52,425 bases of DNA from an uncultured Helicobacter sp. GTDB taxonomy: Bacteria > Campylobacterota > Campylobacteria > Campylobacterales > Helicobacteraceae. Shown here one piece after another: positions 1 through 8,997 of this stretch. The notes beneath the pieces were generated by a model. The model was not told the DNA's origin and did not search any database. It saw nothing but the letters and a program-made list of their open reading frames with translations. Where the stretch lies: NCBI RefSeq assembly GCF_937906905.1, contig NZ_CALERY010000025.1, positions 1 to 52,425 on the forward strand, written 5' to 3'. Positions within the stretch are counted from its first letter, which is position 1. Every line of letters starts with the position of its first letter. Both the position numbers and the translations under genes were made by a program.

Positions 1-68
1 GCAAAGCAGGACTTAGCTACAAAGACTTAAACCTCACAGCAAATCTTGGTGTGAGGTATGTGTTTTAG
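1..68 (+). CDS. C-terminal end of an outer-membrane beta-barrel protein (partial)
   Basis: A reading frame enters from the left edge (first full codon at 3) and stops with TAG at 66-68. The visible 21 residues end in LTANLGVRYVF. A final aromatic residue with alternating hydrophobic positions is the classical end strand of an outer-membrane beta barrel, recognised by the BAM complex. The run resembles the ends of Helicobacter autotransporter barrels, but with so few residues the family cannot be assigned. It lies on the same strand as the FapA-like gene, about 160 bases upstream of it. The gap contains a G7 run (87-93) and no recognisable gene. Confidence 0.55.
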   Translation, partial: KAGLSYKDLNLTANLGVRYVF

Positions 69-229
69 AATCTAGCTTTTGGGATTGGGGGGGATTGTGG
101 ATTGTTTTAGCTGGGTTTGGCTACACTTGTGGGGCTTGCGCAAGGGTTGTAGTGTAATAATATTGCCATGTGCTAGGCATGCAATCACTAAACCAAGCAA
201 ACCACCTAAACTAGTCTCAAGGGAGAGCC

Positions 230-2368
230 GTGGAGTTTTCGCCATTTATCGTTCGCGGTGCGCTTGATTTGCATGCTATGCTACAAAGCGAGTGCCACAA
301 ACGCAATCTCTGCGAAGCAGATTTGCAAATCTCCCTCCAATCGCGCACGCTTGCTATCATCAAAGAATCCACCCCCATAGAGCCTAAAGCCCCAGAATCC
401 ACCCTCCACCAGAATCCACCCCCTCACGCGCCAGAGTCCAGTGCAGAATCTGCATTGCTTGATGAGCGCTACTTCAACACCAGCGGCTATACAATCCAGC
501 AAATCTGCGAGCTATTGGTAAAACCGCGTGAAAGTATTGAGAGCTTCCAAATCTCCCTTAGCGATGAGCGAGATAGGGCGTTTTTACACTGCGATGATAG
601 CTTTATCGCGCTAGAAGATGGGGCGGAGGAATTTTGCGCGCTTGTGTTTGCCAAGCTTGCACTGCTTGGGGTGATCTTGCGCGATTTGGACGCGCTTCGT
701 GCGCGATTGCAGCAAATTATCGCCCATATTCGCACTACGCCTAAAGCCAAAGCTAAGCCTATCTGTATCCTAGAAAGCACGCATTTCACCCCGCCAAAGC
801 CCATGCGCTTTGTTTTCATGCCAAAGGTTTGCTATGAGCAAACACATGCTAATAAGCCAAAAACACTTTATGCTAATGAGCGATTGCGCCAGTGTGGGCG
901 TGTGGAGGAGGCATTCTATGGGGTAAAAAAGGGCGAGCTAGTAGGGGTATATGAGTTTGGGGATTGCGGGGTGGCTGGGCGAAATCTGCTTGGGGAATAC
1001 ATCTGCGCACAAGAAAAGCCTAGAGAGAAAATCATTCCTACAAATCAGCCAAACATTAGCTTCAAAGCCTATGAAGATAGGATTGAGTATTTTAGCCAGA
1101 TACAAGGCTTCATCGCGCTAAATAACCAGCACACCGCGCCATTTGCTGCGCTTTGTGCGCCGTATTTTAGCGGGGAAAATGCAGGGAGCGATCAGCCTGA
1201 CACTGCCGCGCCTGCCCATGCTATGCTAGAAAATCATGGAAAAAACCATGCAAAAGACTATGATAAAAGCTTTGATGGAGCGGATCTTTTTTGCTTTTTC
1301 ACTCCGCCTTCTGGCGCACTCAAATCCACCAACACACCTCCGCTGCTTGGTGGCGTGGAGGCACATATCGCACTTAGCGTGGAATCTAGCGATAGTAGCG
1401 TAGATGTGCTAGGCGATGGTGTGTATATCGAAGCCCACAGCCTTGAAATAAGCGGAAATCTAGGAAGTGAGACGACAATTAAAGCAAAACACCTTGTCCT
1501 CAATGGTGCTAGCCACAAAAGCTCCCAGATTCTCGCTCAAAGCGCCAAAATCCTAACGCACAAAGGCTTGCTCATCGCCCAAGAATGTGTGGTAAAAAAT
1601 CTGGATTCTGGCTTCATCTATGCCGATAGCGCGAGAATCCAAGAAGCCAACGCCAGCACAATATATGCAAAATCTATCTCTCTCCAGCGCGCGCGCAATG
1701 CCAATGCTTGCCACTTCTCTCATCAGCTCCACATCGATGAGATCCCCCAAAAGCGCGGCGATGATAATATGCTAGTCTTTGACATCTGCGCTAATAGCGC
1801 ATATCGCGACTATCTAGCACAAGCTAGAATCTACCACGCCAAAAAGCTCCACACCCTAGAGCAGACGCGCGCATGGTGCAAGCTGCTCGCTCCAAGATTT
1901 GAGCAAGCCCAGCGGTTTTTATACAAAATGCAAGGCTTCACCAAGCCCCAGAGAGAAATCGCGCTAAAAGAGCCAAGCTTCAAGCTGCTTTTCACCCAGT
2001 CGCGCGCCACTTATAAGCTCTATAAAACCCTGCTTTTGCGAGAATCAAGCCTTACGCAAGCTCTAGAGAAGCTAGAGCACTCCGCGCGCCACCTCCAATC
2101 TCATCTCGCGCACGCTACAATACATATCGGGCATGTTGGGGGGTTTGAAAACTATGCGCTGCTGCACTCCTGCTCGCTCACGCCAAGCGCACCGGCAGAC
2201 CCAGAACAAGTGCGCGCACATGCGATGAGCCATGAAGAGCAATTACTGCTACAAGTTGGCAAAAGTGCGCATATCATCATAGAATCCATAGCCCACGCAC
2301 CAGAATCTAGCGCAGATTCTAATGCGAGCCAGCACACCCCCAAACTCCACATAAAGGCAGTAGAATGA
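230..2368 (+). CDS. FapA/DUF342-type flagellar assembly protein A family, 712 aa
   Basis: It starts with GTG at 230 behind a GGGAGAG ribosome site. The N-terminal third is poorly conserved and Ser/Pro/Glu-rich, with several Glu-Ser insertions. Residues about 385-510 form a regular series of short beta strands (for example YIEAHSLEISGNLGSETTIK), as expected for the right-handed beta-helix of DUF342. A helical region follows at about 540-640, probably a coiled coil. The family is linked to polar flagellum placement or assembly in other bacteria, while the role in Helicobacter is unproven. Its stop overlaps the ruvA start (ATGA), so the two are translationally coupled. H. pylori has a similar gene directly before ruvA. 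Confidence 0.75.
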   Translation: MEFSPFIVRGALDLHAMLQSECHKRNLCEADLQISLQSRTLAIIKESTPIEPKAPESTLHQNPPPHAPESSAESALLDERYFNTSGYTIQQICELLVKPRESIESFQISLSDERDRAFLHCDDSFIALEDGAEEFCALVFAKLALLGVILRDLDALRARLQQIIAHIRTTPKAKAKPICILESTHFTPPKPMRFVFMPKVCYEQTHANKPKTLYANERLRQCGRVEEAFYGVKKGELVGVYEFGDCGVAGRNLLGEYICAQEKPREKIIPTNQPNISFKAYEDRIEYFSQIQGFIALNNQHTAPFAALCAPYFSGENAGSDQPDTAAPAHAMLENHGKNHAKDYDKSFDGADLFCFFTPPSGALKSTNTPPLLGGVEAHIALSVESSDSSVDVLGDGVYIEAHSLEISGNLGSETTIKAKHLVLNGASHKSSQILAQSAKILTHKGLLIAQECVVKNLDSGFIYADSARIQEANASTIYAKSISLQRARNANACHFSHQLHIDEIPQKRGDDNMLVFDICANSAYRDYLAQARIYHAKKLHTLEQTRAWCKLLAPRFEQAQRFLYKMQGFTKPQREIALKEPSFKLLFTQSRATYKLYKTLLLRESSLTQALEKLEHSARHLQSHLAHATIHIGHVGGFENYALLHSCSLTPSAPADPEQVRAHAMSHEEQLLLQVGKSAHIIIESIAHAPESSADSNASQHTPKLHIKAVE

Positions 2369-3000
2369 TTCGCGCACTTATTGGTAAAATCCACAAACTA
2401 GACACCATGGCAGTAGAGTTTAATGTCCAAGACACAATCTATGAAATCCACATTAGTGTCCAAACAAGCTCCAGGCTCCGCGCCCTACTAGAATCCAGCG
2501 CAGCATCAATCTCGCAATCCACGCAAGTAGATTCTGGCAAAATCGAGCTGCTCATCACGCATATCATTCGCGAGGACGCGCAGCTACTCTTTGGCTTCCT
2601 TGATCCCTTGGAGCGTAGCACATTTGAGCGACTGCTCAAAATCAATGGCGTAGGCACCAAAGTCGCACTGACAATCTTAAGCACCTTTAGTGCTAAGCAG
2701 TTTCTTGAAATCATCGCAAGCAAGGACATCAAGCTCCTGCAAAAAGTCCCGGGCGTTGGCGCAAAGAGTGCGGGCAAGATTCTCCTAGATCTGGCGGGAT
2801 TCTGTAAAGAAGTGCTAGAATCTAGTGCAAGTCCTACAAGCCCTGTAAGTGTGCCAAATGTGCCAAGCAGCCATGAAATCACAAGTGCGCTAGAATCCCT
2901 AGGCTACAAGACCACCGAGATTAAGCGTATCCTCCCTCAAATCCAAGCCACCGACACCCAGAGCGCGATAAAAGAAGCGCTGCGACTACTTTCACGCTAG
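2365..3000 (+). CDS. ruvA: Holliday junction branch migration protein RuvA
   Basis: This 211-residue protein is slightly longer than usual for RuvA (about 185-205). The N-terminal OB domain starts MIRALIGKIHKLD. Two helix-hairpin-helix motifs are visible: LLKINGVGTKVALTI near residue 92 and LQKVPGVGAKSAGKI near 125. The C-terminal RuvB-contacting domain (about 170-211) follows a flexible linker. RuvA tetramers clamp four-way DNA junctions and load the RuvB motor during recombination repair. The start overlaps the upstream stop by 4 bases. A small insertion carrying Leu-Glu-Ser-Ser (near residue 42) and another before domain III contain the AGAATC/GATTCT word frequent in this window. Confidence 0.95.
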   Translation: MIRALIGKIHKLDTMAVEFNVQDTIYEIHISVQTSSRLRALLESSAASISQSTQVDSGKIELLITHIIREDAQLLFGFLDPLERSTFERLLKINGVGTKVALTILSTFSAKQFLEIIASKDIKLLQKVPGVGAKSAGKILLDLAGFCKEVLESSASPTSPVSVPNVPSSHEITSALESLGYKTTEIKRILPQIQATDTQSAIKEALRLLSR

Positions 3001-3018
3001 ATTTTGCCTAGAAATATG

Positions 3019-3024
3019 TATAAT
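3019..3024 (+). promoter_or_regulatory. -10 box for the sdaC-sdaA operon
   Basis: TATAAT preceded by TG (ATGTATAAT) lies 28 bases upstream of the sdaC ATG, with AAAGGAG just before that start. No clear -35 is visible, which is normal for Helicobacter sigma-80 promoters. Confidence 0.6.
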
Positions 3025-3052
3025 ATCCTCCAATCCCAATAAAGGAGTCTCC

Positions 3053-4465
3053 ATGCAAGACCAAGCCCACAGCTCAACCTCCTCTCCTAATGCTTCGCCC
3101 ACATGTAGCGCAGGCACGATGAGTCCAAATCAGCACTTGCCCAATATGCCTAAGTGGAATTCATTTGACACACGCTGGATGCTTTCACTCTTTGGCACGG
3201 CTGTGGGGGCAGGGATTCTCTATCTGCCTATCAAGGCTGGGCTTGGTGGATTCTGGCCTGTGGTGGTGATGTGTTTTATCATTTTCCCTATGGTCTATCT
3301 TAGCCACCGCGCTCTTAGTCGCTTTGTGTGTCAAGCTAGCGGGAATGACAGAGACATCACCCATGCAGCAGAAGAGTATTTCGGGCGCTGGGTGAGCGTG
3401 TTTATCTCTATTCTCTACTTTTTTGCGATTTTCCCTATTTGTCTGGCGTATTGTGTAGGGATCACTAACACATTTGAGAGCTTTATTTATAACCAGCTTT
3501 TGCCGCTGCTAGATTCTAATGGGAGCTTGGCTGCTTTTGTCAGCTCTATTTATACGCTCGAGCTTAATGACAAAGGCACGCAAGTTGCGCATTTACTCCC
3601 ATTATGGCGTGCGATTTTGGTGCTTTTGGGCGTGAGTAGCTTTATGCTTGTTATGCTCTTTAGTGAGGAGTTTATCACCAAAGCTTGTGAATGGCTCGTC
3701 TATCCGCTGTGCGCGATTTTGTTTATATTCTCGCTCTATCTTATCCCGCACTGGAATATGGAGAGCTTCTCCTATATCCCAGCGACAAAAGAATTTCTCA
3801 CAATCGTGTGGCTCACACTCCCTGTGCTAGTCTTTAGCTTCAATCACTCTCCTGCGATTTCGACATTTTCGCTTAGTGTCAAGCGTGAGTATGGCGAGCA
3901 CTCTGTCGCTAAGGCAAACCAGATTCTCCTGCGCACTTCTGCTATGCTGCTGCTGTTTGTGATGTTTTTTGTGTTTTCCTGTGTCCTCTCGCTTAATCCT
4001 GCCGAGCTAGCCGATGCCAGGGCACAAAATATCCCTGTGCTTTCCTACTTTGCTAATAAGCTTGATAATCCTTTTATCTCCTATGGCGGACCACTAATTG
4101 CGTTTCTTGCTATTACAAGCTCATTTTTTGGGCATTATTTTGGAGCTAGAGAGGGCGCGTATGGGATCGTGCGTAAATGTTGCAAGCTCGCAGGCAATGA
4201 GAATCCAAATCTAAAAATCATCGCTATCGCCAGCACAAGTGTGATGTATATCATCATGCTCATTGTCGCGTATATCAACCCAAGTGTGCTGGGCTTTATT
4301 GAAGATCTAGGCGGACCAATCATTGCGGCAATTCTTTTTCTTATGCCAATCATCGCTATTTATAGTGTGTCAAAAATGAAGCGCTTTAAAAATCCAGCAC
4401 TTGACGCATTTGTCTTCATCACAGGGCTTTTAACGATTTTCACCGTAGTGTATAAGCTCCTATGA
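3053..4465 (+). CDS. sdaC: Serine transporter, HAAAP family (SdaC-like)
   Basis: This 470-residue inner-membrane permease has about eleven hydrophobic segments after a polar N-terminus of 45 residues. The first segment contains LFGTAVGAGILYLPIKAG, the glycine-rich helix typical of the hydroxy/aromatic amino acid permease family. SFNHSPAISTFSLSVKREYG in the middle is a further family signature. It probably imports L-serine with protons. The stop overlaps the start of the serine dehydratase gene (ATGA), which supports serine as the substrate. The pair is the route by which Helicobacter uses serine as a pyruvate source. The start at 3053 follows AAAGGAG. Confidence 0.93.
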   Translation: MQDQAHSSTSSPNASPTCSAGTMSPNQHLPNMPKWNSFDTRWMLSLFGTAVGAGILYLPIKAGLGGFWPVVVMCFIIFPMVYLSHRALSRFVCQASGNDRDITHAAEEYFGRWVSVFISILYFFAIFPICLAYCVGITNTFESFIYNQLLPLLDSNGSLAAFVSSIYTLELNDKGTQVAHLLPLWRAILVLLGVSSFMLVMLFSEEFITKACEWLVYPLCAILFIFSLYLIPHWNMESFSYIPATKEFLTIVWLTLPVLVFSFNHSPAISTFSLSVKREYGEHSVAKANQILLRTSAMLLLFVMFFVFSCVLSLNPAELADARAQNIPVLSYFANKLDNPFISYGGPLIAFLAITSSFFGHYFGAREGAYGIVRKCCKLAGNENPNLKIIAIASTSVMYIIMLIVAYINPSVLGFIEDLGGPIIAAILFLMPIIAIYSVSKMKRFKNPALDAFVFITGLLTIFTVVYKLL

Positions 4466-5877
4466 GTAGTCTTAGCCCCTGGAGCAACCTTAGCATCTGC
4501 AAAATCGGCGTAGGTCCCTCCTCTTCGCACACGCTGGGACCACTCATCGCAGGGAATAGATTCTGTAAGCGCATAGAATCTAACCTTGATTTGATTGAGC
4601 GTGTTCGCATTACGCTGTATGGCTCGCTCTCCCTCACAGGCAAGGGGCATTTGACCCATAGGGCGATTCTCTGGGGGCTGGAGAATCTACAAGCCAAAAC
4701 GCTTACCAAAGAGCTTCAAGCTGCCACCATAGCGCGCGCAGATAAGGAGCATAGGCTTAATCTCTGTGGGCGCAAGCTTGTAGAGTTTGACCCAGAGCGC
4801 GATATTATCTTTAGCCAGGAGTTTCTTCCGCTACATGAAAATGCGCTCACAATCCAAGCCTTTGGCAGCTCTGGTGCAGATACTAGAGAATCTAGCACAG
4901 ATTCCAGTAAGATTATAGAATCCATTACCTACTATTCCGTAGGCGGTGGCTTTGTAAAATCCCAACAAGAGCTCGAAGATGAACGCAATGGAGGAGGTGA
5001 GACAGATGAGCTAGGAGAGGGAATGTTTGCCATAGATTCTGCCACAACCGCGCTCTATCTCTGCGATGAGCATGGCTGGAATCTCGCCAAGCTCTCCTTA
5101 GAGTATGAGAAGCAGTTCGCGCCGCAATCCACTATCCGTGACTACTGCCTAGAGATCTGGCAGACCATGCAAGAAGTCTATGCGCAAGGCACACACCCCA
5201 CCGAGTCCTATCTCCCGGGCAATTTACATCTAAAACGCAGGGCAAATGGACTCTATGAACGCTTGCAAATCACCAGCGATCCGCTAGGGATTATTGATTT
5301 CATCTCGCTCTATGCCATTGCGATTGCCGAAGAGAATGCTAGTGGCGCACGCGTGGTAACTGCGCCCACAAATGGCGCATGTGCGGTGATCCCAGCTGTC
5401 ATGCTCTATCTCAAAAACCACACCATAGGCTTTAATGACGATAAAGCCGTAGATTTTCTTCTCACTGCTATGCTAGTAGGCGCACTTATCAAGAAAAACG
5501 CCAGCATAAGCGGTGCAGAAGCAGGCTGTCAAGCAGAGATTGGCTCGGCTAGCTCCATGGCTGCTGCAGCGTTTGCCACTGCGCTTGGTGCTGATGCGAA
5601 AAAGTCCTGCAACGCTGCTGAAATGGCTATGGAACACCACTTAGGGCTGACTTGTGATCCTGTCATGGGGTTGGTGCAAATCCCATGTATCGAGCGCAAT
5701 GCCTTTGGTGCGATTAAGGCTATCTCGGCTGCACGCATGGCGATGACGCGCAAAAGCACACCTAAAGTCAGTCTCGATGAAGTCATAGTGACCATGTATC
5801 AAACCGGTAAAGACATGAATGCCAAATACCGCGAGACATCACTTGGCGGGCTTGCCACACTCTCAAGCGTGTGCTAA
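4462..5877 (+). CDS. sdaA: L-serine ammonia-lyase, iron-sulfur type, single chain
   Basis: It converts L-serine to pyruvate and ammonia in the cytoplasm using a [4Fe-4S] cluster. At 471 residues it has both the beta and alpha domains in one chain, like E. coli SdaA. The N-terminus has the family signature IGVGPSSSHTLGPLIAG. Candidate cluster cysteines lie in TNGACAVIP (about 306), AEAGCQAEIG (about 354), LTCDPVMG (about 396) and QIPCIERNA (about 408). A serine-rich insertion near residue 140 carries the GATTC/GAATC word. It is translated with sdaC through a 4-base overlap. Confidence 0.94.
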   Translation: MSSLSPWSNLSICKIGVGPSSSHTLGPLIAGNRFCKRIESNLDLIERVRITLYGSLSLTGKGHLTHRAILWGLENLQAKTLTKELQAATIARADKEHRLNLCGRKLVEFDPERDIIFSQEFLPLHENALTIQAFGSSGADTRESSTDSSKIIESITYYSVGGGFVKSQQELEDERNGGGETDELGEGMFAIDSATTALYLCDEHGWNLAKLSLEYEKQFAPQSTIRDYCLEIWQTMQEVYAQGTHPTESYLPGNLHLKRRANGLYERLQITSDPLGIIDFISLYAIAIAEENASGARVVTAPTNGACAVIPAVMLYLKNHTIGFNDDKAVDFLLTAMLVGALIKKNASISGAEAGCQAEIGSASSMAAAAFATALGADAKKSCNAAEMAMEHHLGLTCDPVMGLVQIPCIERNAFGAIKAISAARMAMTRKSTPKVSLDEVIVTMYQTGKDMNAKYRETSLGGLATLSSVC

Positions 5878-6168
5878 CCTTCAGTATCCAGACGCCACGA
5901 GAGAGACTCTTTGGGGCTATCATCTCGCTCTTCCTGAGTGGCGCGCTTACAAGGTGCGACCAGCGCGGCTACAAGGTGGATTCTAGGATTCAAAGCTTGG
6001 AGTAATGGGCTATCGCCAATTTCACCTGTGTCTATGGTTAGGTCAATGATGTTTATACCACATATAGAATATGTTTGATGTATCTCATCAATGATAAATG
6101 CCAATAAACTATGGAGCTTGTCATAAATGACTTCTATCTGTTAAATTTTTTTGGGGCGTTGCGTGTGC
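5878..6168. other. Gap between sdaA and rnpB, no convincing gene
   Basis: About 290 bases follow the sdaA stop. The minus strand has one open frame of 76 codons (5874-6104) that ends inside the sdaA stop. Its product, ending in PKESLSWRLDTEG, has no recognisable domain and no clear ribosome site, so it is not called. No terminator with a U-run was seen. The rnpB promoter lies at the right end. Confidence 0.4.
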
Positions 6169-6174
6169 TATAAT
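6169..6174 (+). promoter_or_regulatory. -10 box of rnpB
   Basis: A perfect TATAAT, with TG two bases upstream (TGTGCTATAAT), ends six bases before the 5' strand of the RNase P P1 helix. Transcription should therefore start at about 6180. Confidence 0.75.
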
Positions 6175-6179
6175 CCGCA

Positions 6180-6524
6180 CGCTGGTTTAGTGGCGGCTGC
6201 TCTTTATGCGCTATAAAGAGAGGAAAGTCCGAGCTACAAAGACAGGATTCCATTTAACAAATGGCTAGGGCGACCTAAGGGAAAGTGCAACAGAAAAGAA
6301 CCGCCAAAGCTAGATTCTAGACTAGAATCTAGCTTGGTAAGGGTGAAAAGGTGGGGTAAGAGCCTACCGATTTTGCAGCAATGCACAATGTCAATGCAAA
6401 CCCAATCCGTAGCAAGAAGAGCGTGGTAAATGTCTTAAATTTGCTCTTTGCTTGAGATATATTGTGAAATATATCCTAGATAAATAGCCGCCCTCGACAG
6501 AACTCGGCTTATACTAAACCAGCG
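6180..6524 (+). ncRNA. rnpB: RNase P RNA, bacterial class A
   Basis: This is the catalytic RNA of RNase P, which trims tRNA 5' leaders. The ends form the P1 helix: CGCTGGTTTAGT at 6180-6191 pairs perfectly with ACTAAACCAGCG at 6513-6524. Conserved core blocks are GAGGAAAGTCCGAGCT near 6220 (CR I), GGGTAAGGGTGAAAAGGTG-like sequence near 6340, and ACAGAACTCGGCTTAT near 6498 (CR V). Length is about 345 nt, as expected for Helicobacter. The stem at 6307-6335 (position of P12) is made of the GATTCTA word and its complement. The gene is free-standing, with its own promoter, between sdaA and aroB. Confidence 0.95.
6307..6335 (+). repeat. Perfect GATTCTA-containing stem inside RNase P RNA
   Basis: AAGCTAGATTCTAG (6307-6320) and CTAGAATCTAGCTT (6322-6335) are exact complements with one base between them. 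They lie in the variable P12-like arm of the RNA, where length and sequence tolerate change. The stem is built from the short word that recurs across the window. Confidence 0.7.
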
Positions 6525-6604
6525 CAAATCCACACAGAACTCCGCCAGATCTCTTGCTATCTCGCCCATACATTTTGACCACCACAGCGATTATCTCGCT
6601 AGCA

Positions 6605-6633
6605 CTGACAAATCTGCCACATTGCGCTACAAT
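6605..6633 (+). promoter_or_regulatory. Promoter of aroB
   Basis: CTGACA (6605-6610) and TACAAT (6628-6633) are separated by 17 bases, the optimal spacing. The predicted start of transcription is near 6640, about 20 bases before the aroB ATG. Confidence 0.55.
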
Positions 6634-6660
6634 ACCAAGATACCCACACCAAGGACACGC

Positions 6661-7734
6661 ATGCCAACCCTACACATACAAACCCCCTCCGCTACCTATC
6701 CTGTCATCATCGACCGGCTTTTGCATGATGAGCGCGCACAAATCCAGCACCCTGGCAAAGTCCTGCTTGTAAGCAACCCCAAAATCGCTGGGCTCTACTT
6801 GCATAAAATCCTGCCCAAAATCCGTGCAAGTGAAGTGTTTGTCTGTATCGTGCCAGATGGCGAGGTGCACAAAACCATGCGCACGATTGAGCAGATTCTG
6901 GAGTGTGCTTTTGCCCACAAGCTTGATCGAAAATCGCTCATGATAGCGCTTGGTGGGGGCGTGATTAGCGATATGGTGGGCTTTGCGAGCGGGATTTATG
7001 AGCGTGGGATTGAGTATATTTCTATCCCCACCACGCTTTTGGCGCAAGTCGATGCCTCTGTGGGCGGAAAATGTGGTGTCAATAATGCCTATGGCAAAAA
7101 TCTCATCGGGCTTTTTCACCAGCCAAAAGCTGTGTATATCGATGTGGATTTTCTCTCCACACTTCCGCCGCGTGAGCTACGCGCTGGGCTTGCGGAGGTG
7201 GTGAAAGTGTTTGCTTGCTTTGATTCTGGGGCATTTGAGAGACTAGAGGCAGAATCTAGTGCATGTGATCTTGGGCTAGATTCTAGGGCTAGTGGGCTAG
7301 TGCCTTTTATCCAGCGAGCAATTGAGATAAAAGCCCAAGTCGTGGAGCAAGATGAGCGCGAGAGCGGGATTCGCGCCGCACTAAACTACGGACACACATT
7401 TGCACATGTGATTGAAAATCTCACTAATTATAGGGAGTTTTTACACGGCGAGGCAGTGGGGATTGGCATACGCATGGCAAACGCGCTATCCCAGGAGCTT
7501 GGAATCATGAGTGAGAGAGAATCTAGGCGGATTGATTCTCTGCTAGATAGGCTTGGCTTGCAGCAGCGCTATAGCGTGCGTGATGTGGAGGAATTCTACA
7601 AGTGCTTTTTCCTTGATAAAAAATCCACCAACAACACCCTGTGCTTCGTGCTTGCTCGCGGAATTGGGGGGTTTGAGTTGCGGAGTGATGTTAGTAAGGA
7701 GCAGCTCTGCAAAGTGCTAGGAAAGTTTGCATAG
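6661..7734 (+). CDS. aroB: 3-dehydroquinate synthase
   Basis: It catalyses the second step of the shikimate pathway, cyclising DAHP to 3-dehydroquinate with NAD and a divalent metal. The ATG at 6661 is chosen because AAGGA lies 6 bases upstream and the protein then starts like other AroB proteins; an in-frame ATG at 6622 would add 13 residues. NAD-binding ALGGGVISDMVGF is near residue 96, followed by the DASVGGKCGVN and YGKNLIG blocks. Metal ligands are visible in GLAEVVK (about 178) and NYGHTFAHV (about 241-249). Residues about 195-215 hold a non-conserved insertion (ESSACDLGLDSRASG) encoded by GAATCTA and GATTCTA words. Monocistronic. Confidence 0.95.
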   Translation: MPTLHIQTPSATYPVIIDRLLHDERAQIQHPGKVLLVSNPKIAGLYLHKILPKIRASEVFVCIVPDGEVHKTMRTIEQILECAFAHKLDRKSLMIALGGGVISDMVGFASGIYERGIEYISIPTTLLAQVDASVGGKCGVNNAYGKNLIGLFHQPKAVYIDVDFLSTLPPRELRAGLAEVVKVFACFDSGAFERLEAESSACDLGLDSRASGLVPFIQRAIEIKAQVVEQDERESGIRAALNYGHTFAHVIENLTNYREFLHGEAVGIGIRMANALSQELGIMSERESRRIDSLLDRLGLQQRYSVRDVEEFYKCFFLDKKSTNNTLCFVLARGIGGFELRSDVSKEQLCKVLGKFA

Positions 7735-7759
7735 ATGAGATTCTAGCGCAGAATCTCCT

Positions 7760-7798
7760 AGAATCTAGCAGGTGCAGGAGAACTTCCTGCTAGATTCT
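7760..7798. terminator. Bidirectional hairpin after aroB
   Basis: AGAATCTAGCAGG (7760-7772) pairs perfectly with CCTGCTAGATTCT (7786-7798) around a 13-base loop. It sits between the convergent aroB and the minus-strand gene ending at 7842. There is no U-run, so termination is inferred from position. The arms contain an inverted pair of the frequent TAGAATCT word. Confidence 0.5.
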
Positions 7799-7841
7799 GG
7801 TGCAAAGCAAATCCCATAGCGAAGTTAGATTCTATACAAAT

Positions 7842-8912
7842 CTACTTGCAAATTTCTGCTACAAAGCTCGCCACGATAAACCCACTTCTATCAATCTCGC
7901 ACAAAAATTTCTTAATCTCTCCATCTCCCACAATCACAGGCGATATAGCATTGTTTGGCATAGTGGCGATTCCTAGCAGGCTGCCAGATTTGGCGAAAAA
8001 CGGGCGCCCGAAAATGATTGGCTGCTCATCTTCTATCGGGAGCTTTTGTGGCTGGGCTTTCGTGCGATTTTGTGGGGTCTTGCTGGTGTTATTGGCGCTG
8101 TCTATGGTAAGCACGCTGATATTTGGGTTATCAAATGTCGTGGTTACTGAGTAGTAGTTGTGATCTTTGGTGGATTTTGGTGTGCCTTTGTGCTTGGTAA
8201 TGTCATAGGCTTGGGAGAGAATTTTGCTGTGATAGTAGCTCTGCGAGCGTAGATTGCAGTGGTCATCTGTGTAGGCAGAGACTTCAAAGAGCGCGAGCCC
8301 TAGAATCTTATCCACCGCCTTTAGCCGCAGCTCTGCGACACAGATGAGATTCCCAGCACTTTCATCGCGCATTTTTAGCAAGATGTTTTTCGGGTAAGCT
8401 TGCGCGCTGTGGGCAAGCTGGGCAGATGTGAGAAAAATCTGCTCTGGTAGCAGTAGCCCAAATCCACTGCGGAAGCTTCCATCATCAAAAGACACCATGA
8501 CAAGCCCCACGGACTTAATCCATGGGAACTGCTTTTGCACCGCGAGAAAATTTTCAGTCTCCTGTGTGGTTTTCTCTTGAGATGTGTTTTTGGTATCTGT
8601 GGCTGCTTCGCTAGCATTAGAATCCCCACCGAGATCCCCACGCGCTGTATCTGTGCTAGAATCTGGTTTATGCACTTGCGCTGCTTGTGTATTGGCGCTA
8701 CTTGATTTATCACTTTGCTTATCCTTAGGAGCGTGATTAGATTCTGTATGTTGTGGTGGATTTTGAGGGAGAAGCTCTAGGGGATCATCGAGATCAGATT
8801 CTGAGCCCACAGCCAGACTTGCTCCTGCACCGCAGATGAAAACGACTGCGAAAATGCACTTGGAAAGACATCTATAAAGGTGTTTTGGGATTCTAGCTAT
8901 GGCTGTATGCAC
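7842..8912 (-). CDS. Secreted protein with degenerate trypsin-like fold, 356 aa
   Basis: The product has a hydrophobic N-terminal export signal (residues about 14-35, CLSKCIFAVVFICGAGASLA), then a low-complexity Ser/Asp/Gln-rich stretch to about 110, then a globular domain. That domain resembles an HtrA/trypsin fold: SGFGLLLPEQIFLTSAQLA matches the strand-loop that normally carries the catalytic His, DKILGLALFEV the Asp strand, and AKSGSLLGI the Ser region. By this alignment the His is replaced by Gln and the Asp by Gly, so it is probably not an active protease. The start is GTG at 8912 behind AGGAG. It is convergent to aroB and divergent from the FkbM gene. The fold assignment is by eye and tentative. 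Confidence 0.6.
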   Translation of the reverse strand: MHTAIARIPKHLYRCLSKCIFAVVFICGAGASLAVGSESDLDDPLELLPQNPPQHTESNHAPKDKQSDKSSSANTQAAQVHKPDSSTDTARGDLGGDSNASEAATDTKNTSQEKTTQETENFLAVQKQFPWIKSVGLVMVSFDDGSFRSGFGLLLPEQIFLTSAQLAHSAQAYPKNILLKMRDESAGNLICVAELRLKAVDKILGLALFEVSAYTDDHCNLRSQSYYHSKILSQAYDITKHKGTPKSTKDHNYYSVTTTFDNPNISVLTIDSANNTSKTPQNRTKAQPQKLPIEDEQPIIFGRPFFAKSGSLLGIATMPNNAISPVIVGDGEIKKFLCEIDRSGFIVASFVAEICK

Positions 8913-8997
8913 GCATTTACTCCTGCTTGGATATTCTGCATTATTTGGTTTTCAAGCATTTGTAAGCATTTTGCGCTCCAAGTTGTATAGAAGCTGC

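Noticed and set aside
87..93. G7 run as a phase-variation tract
   Set aside because: It lies in the gap before the FapA-like gene, outside any supported gene or promoter, and is short.
5874..6104. 76-codon open frame on the minus strand after sdaA
   Set aside because: No recognisable domain, no clear ribosome site, and it ends inside the sdaA stop; kept only as a gap description.
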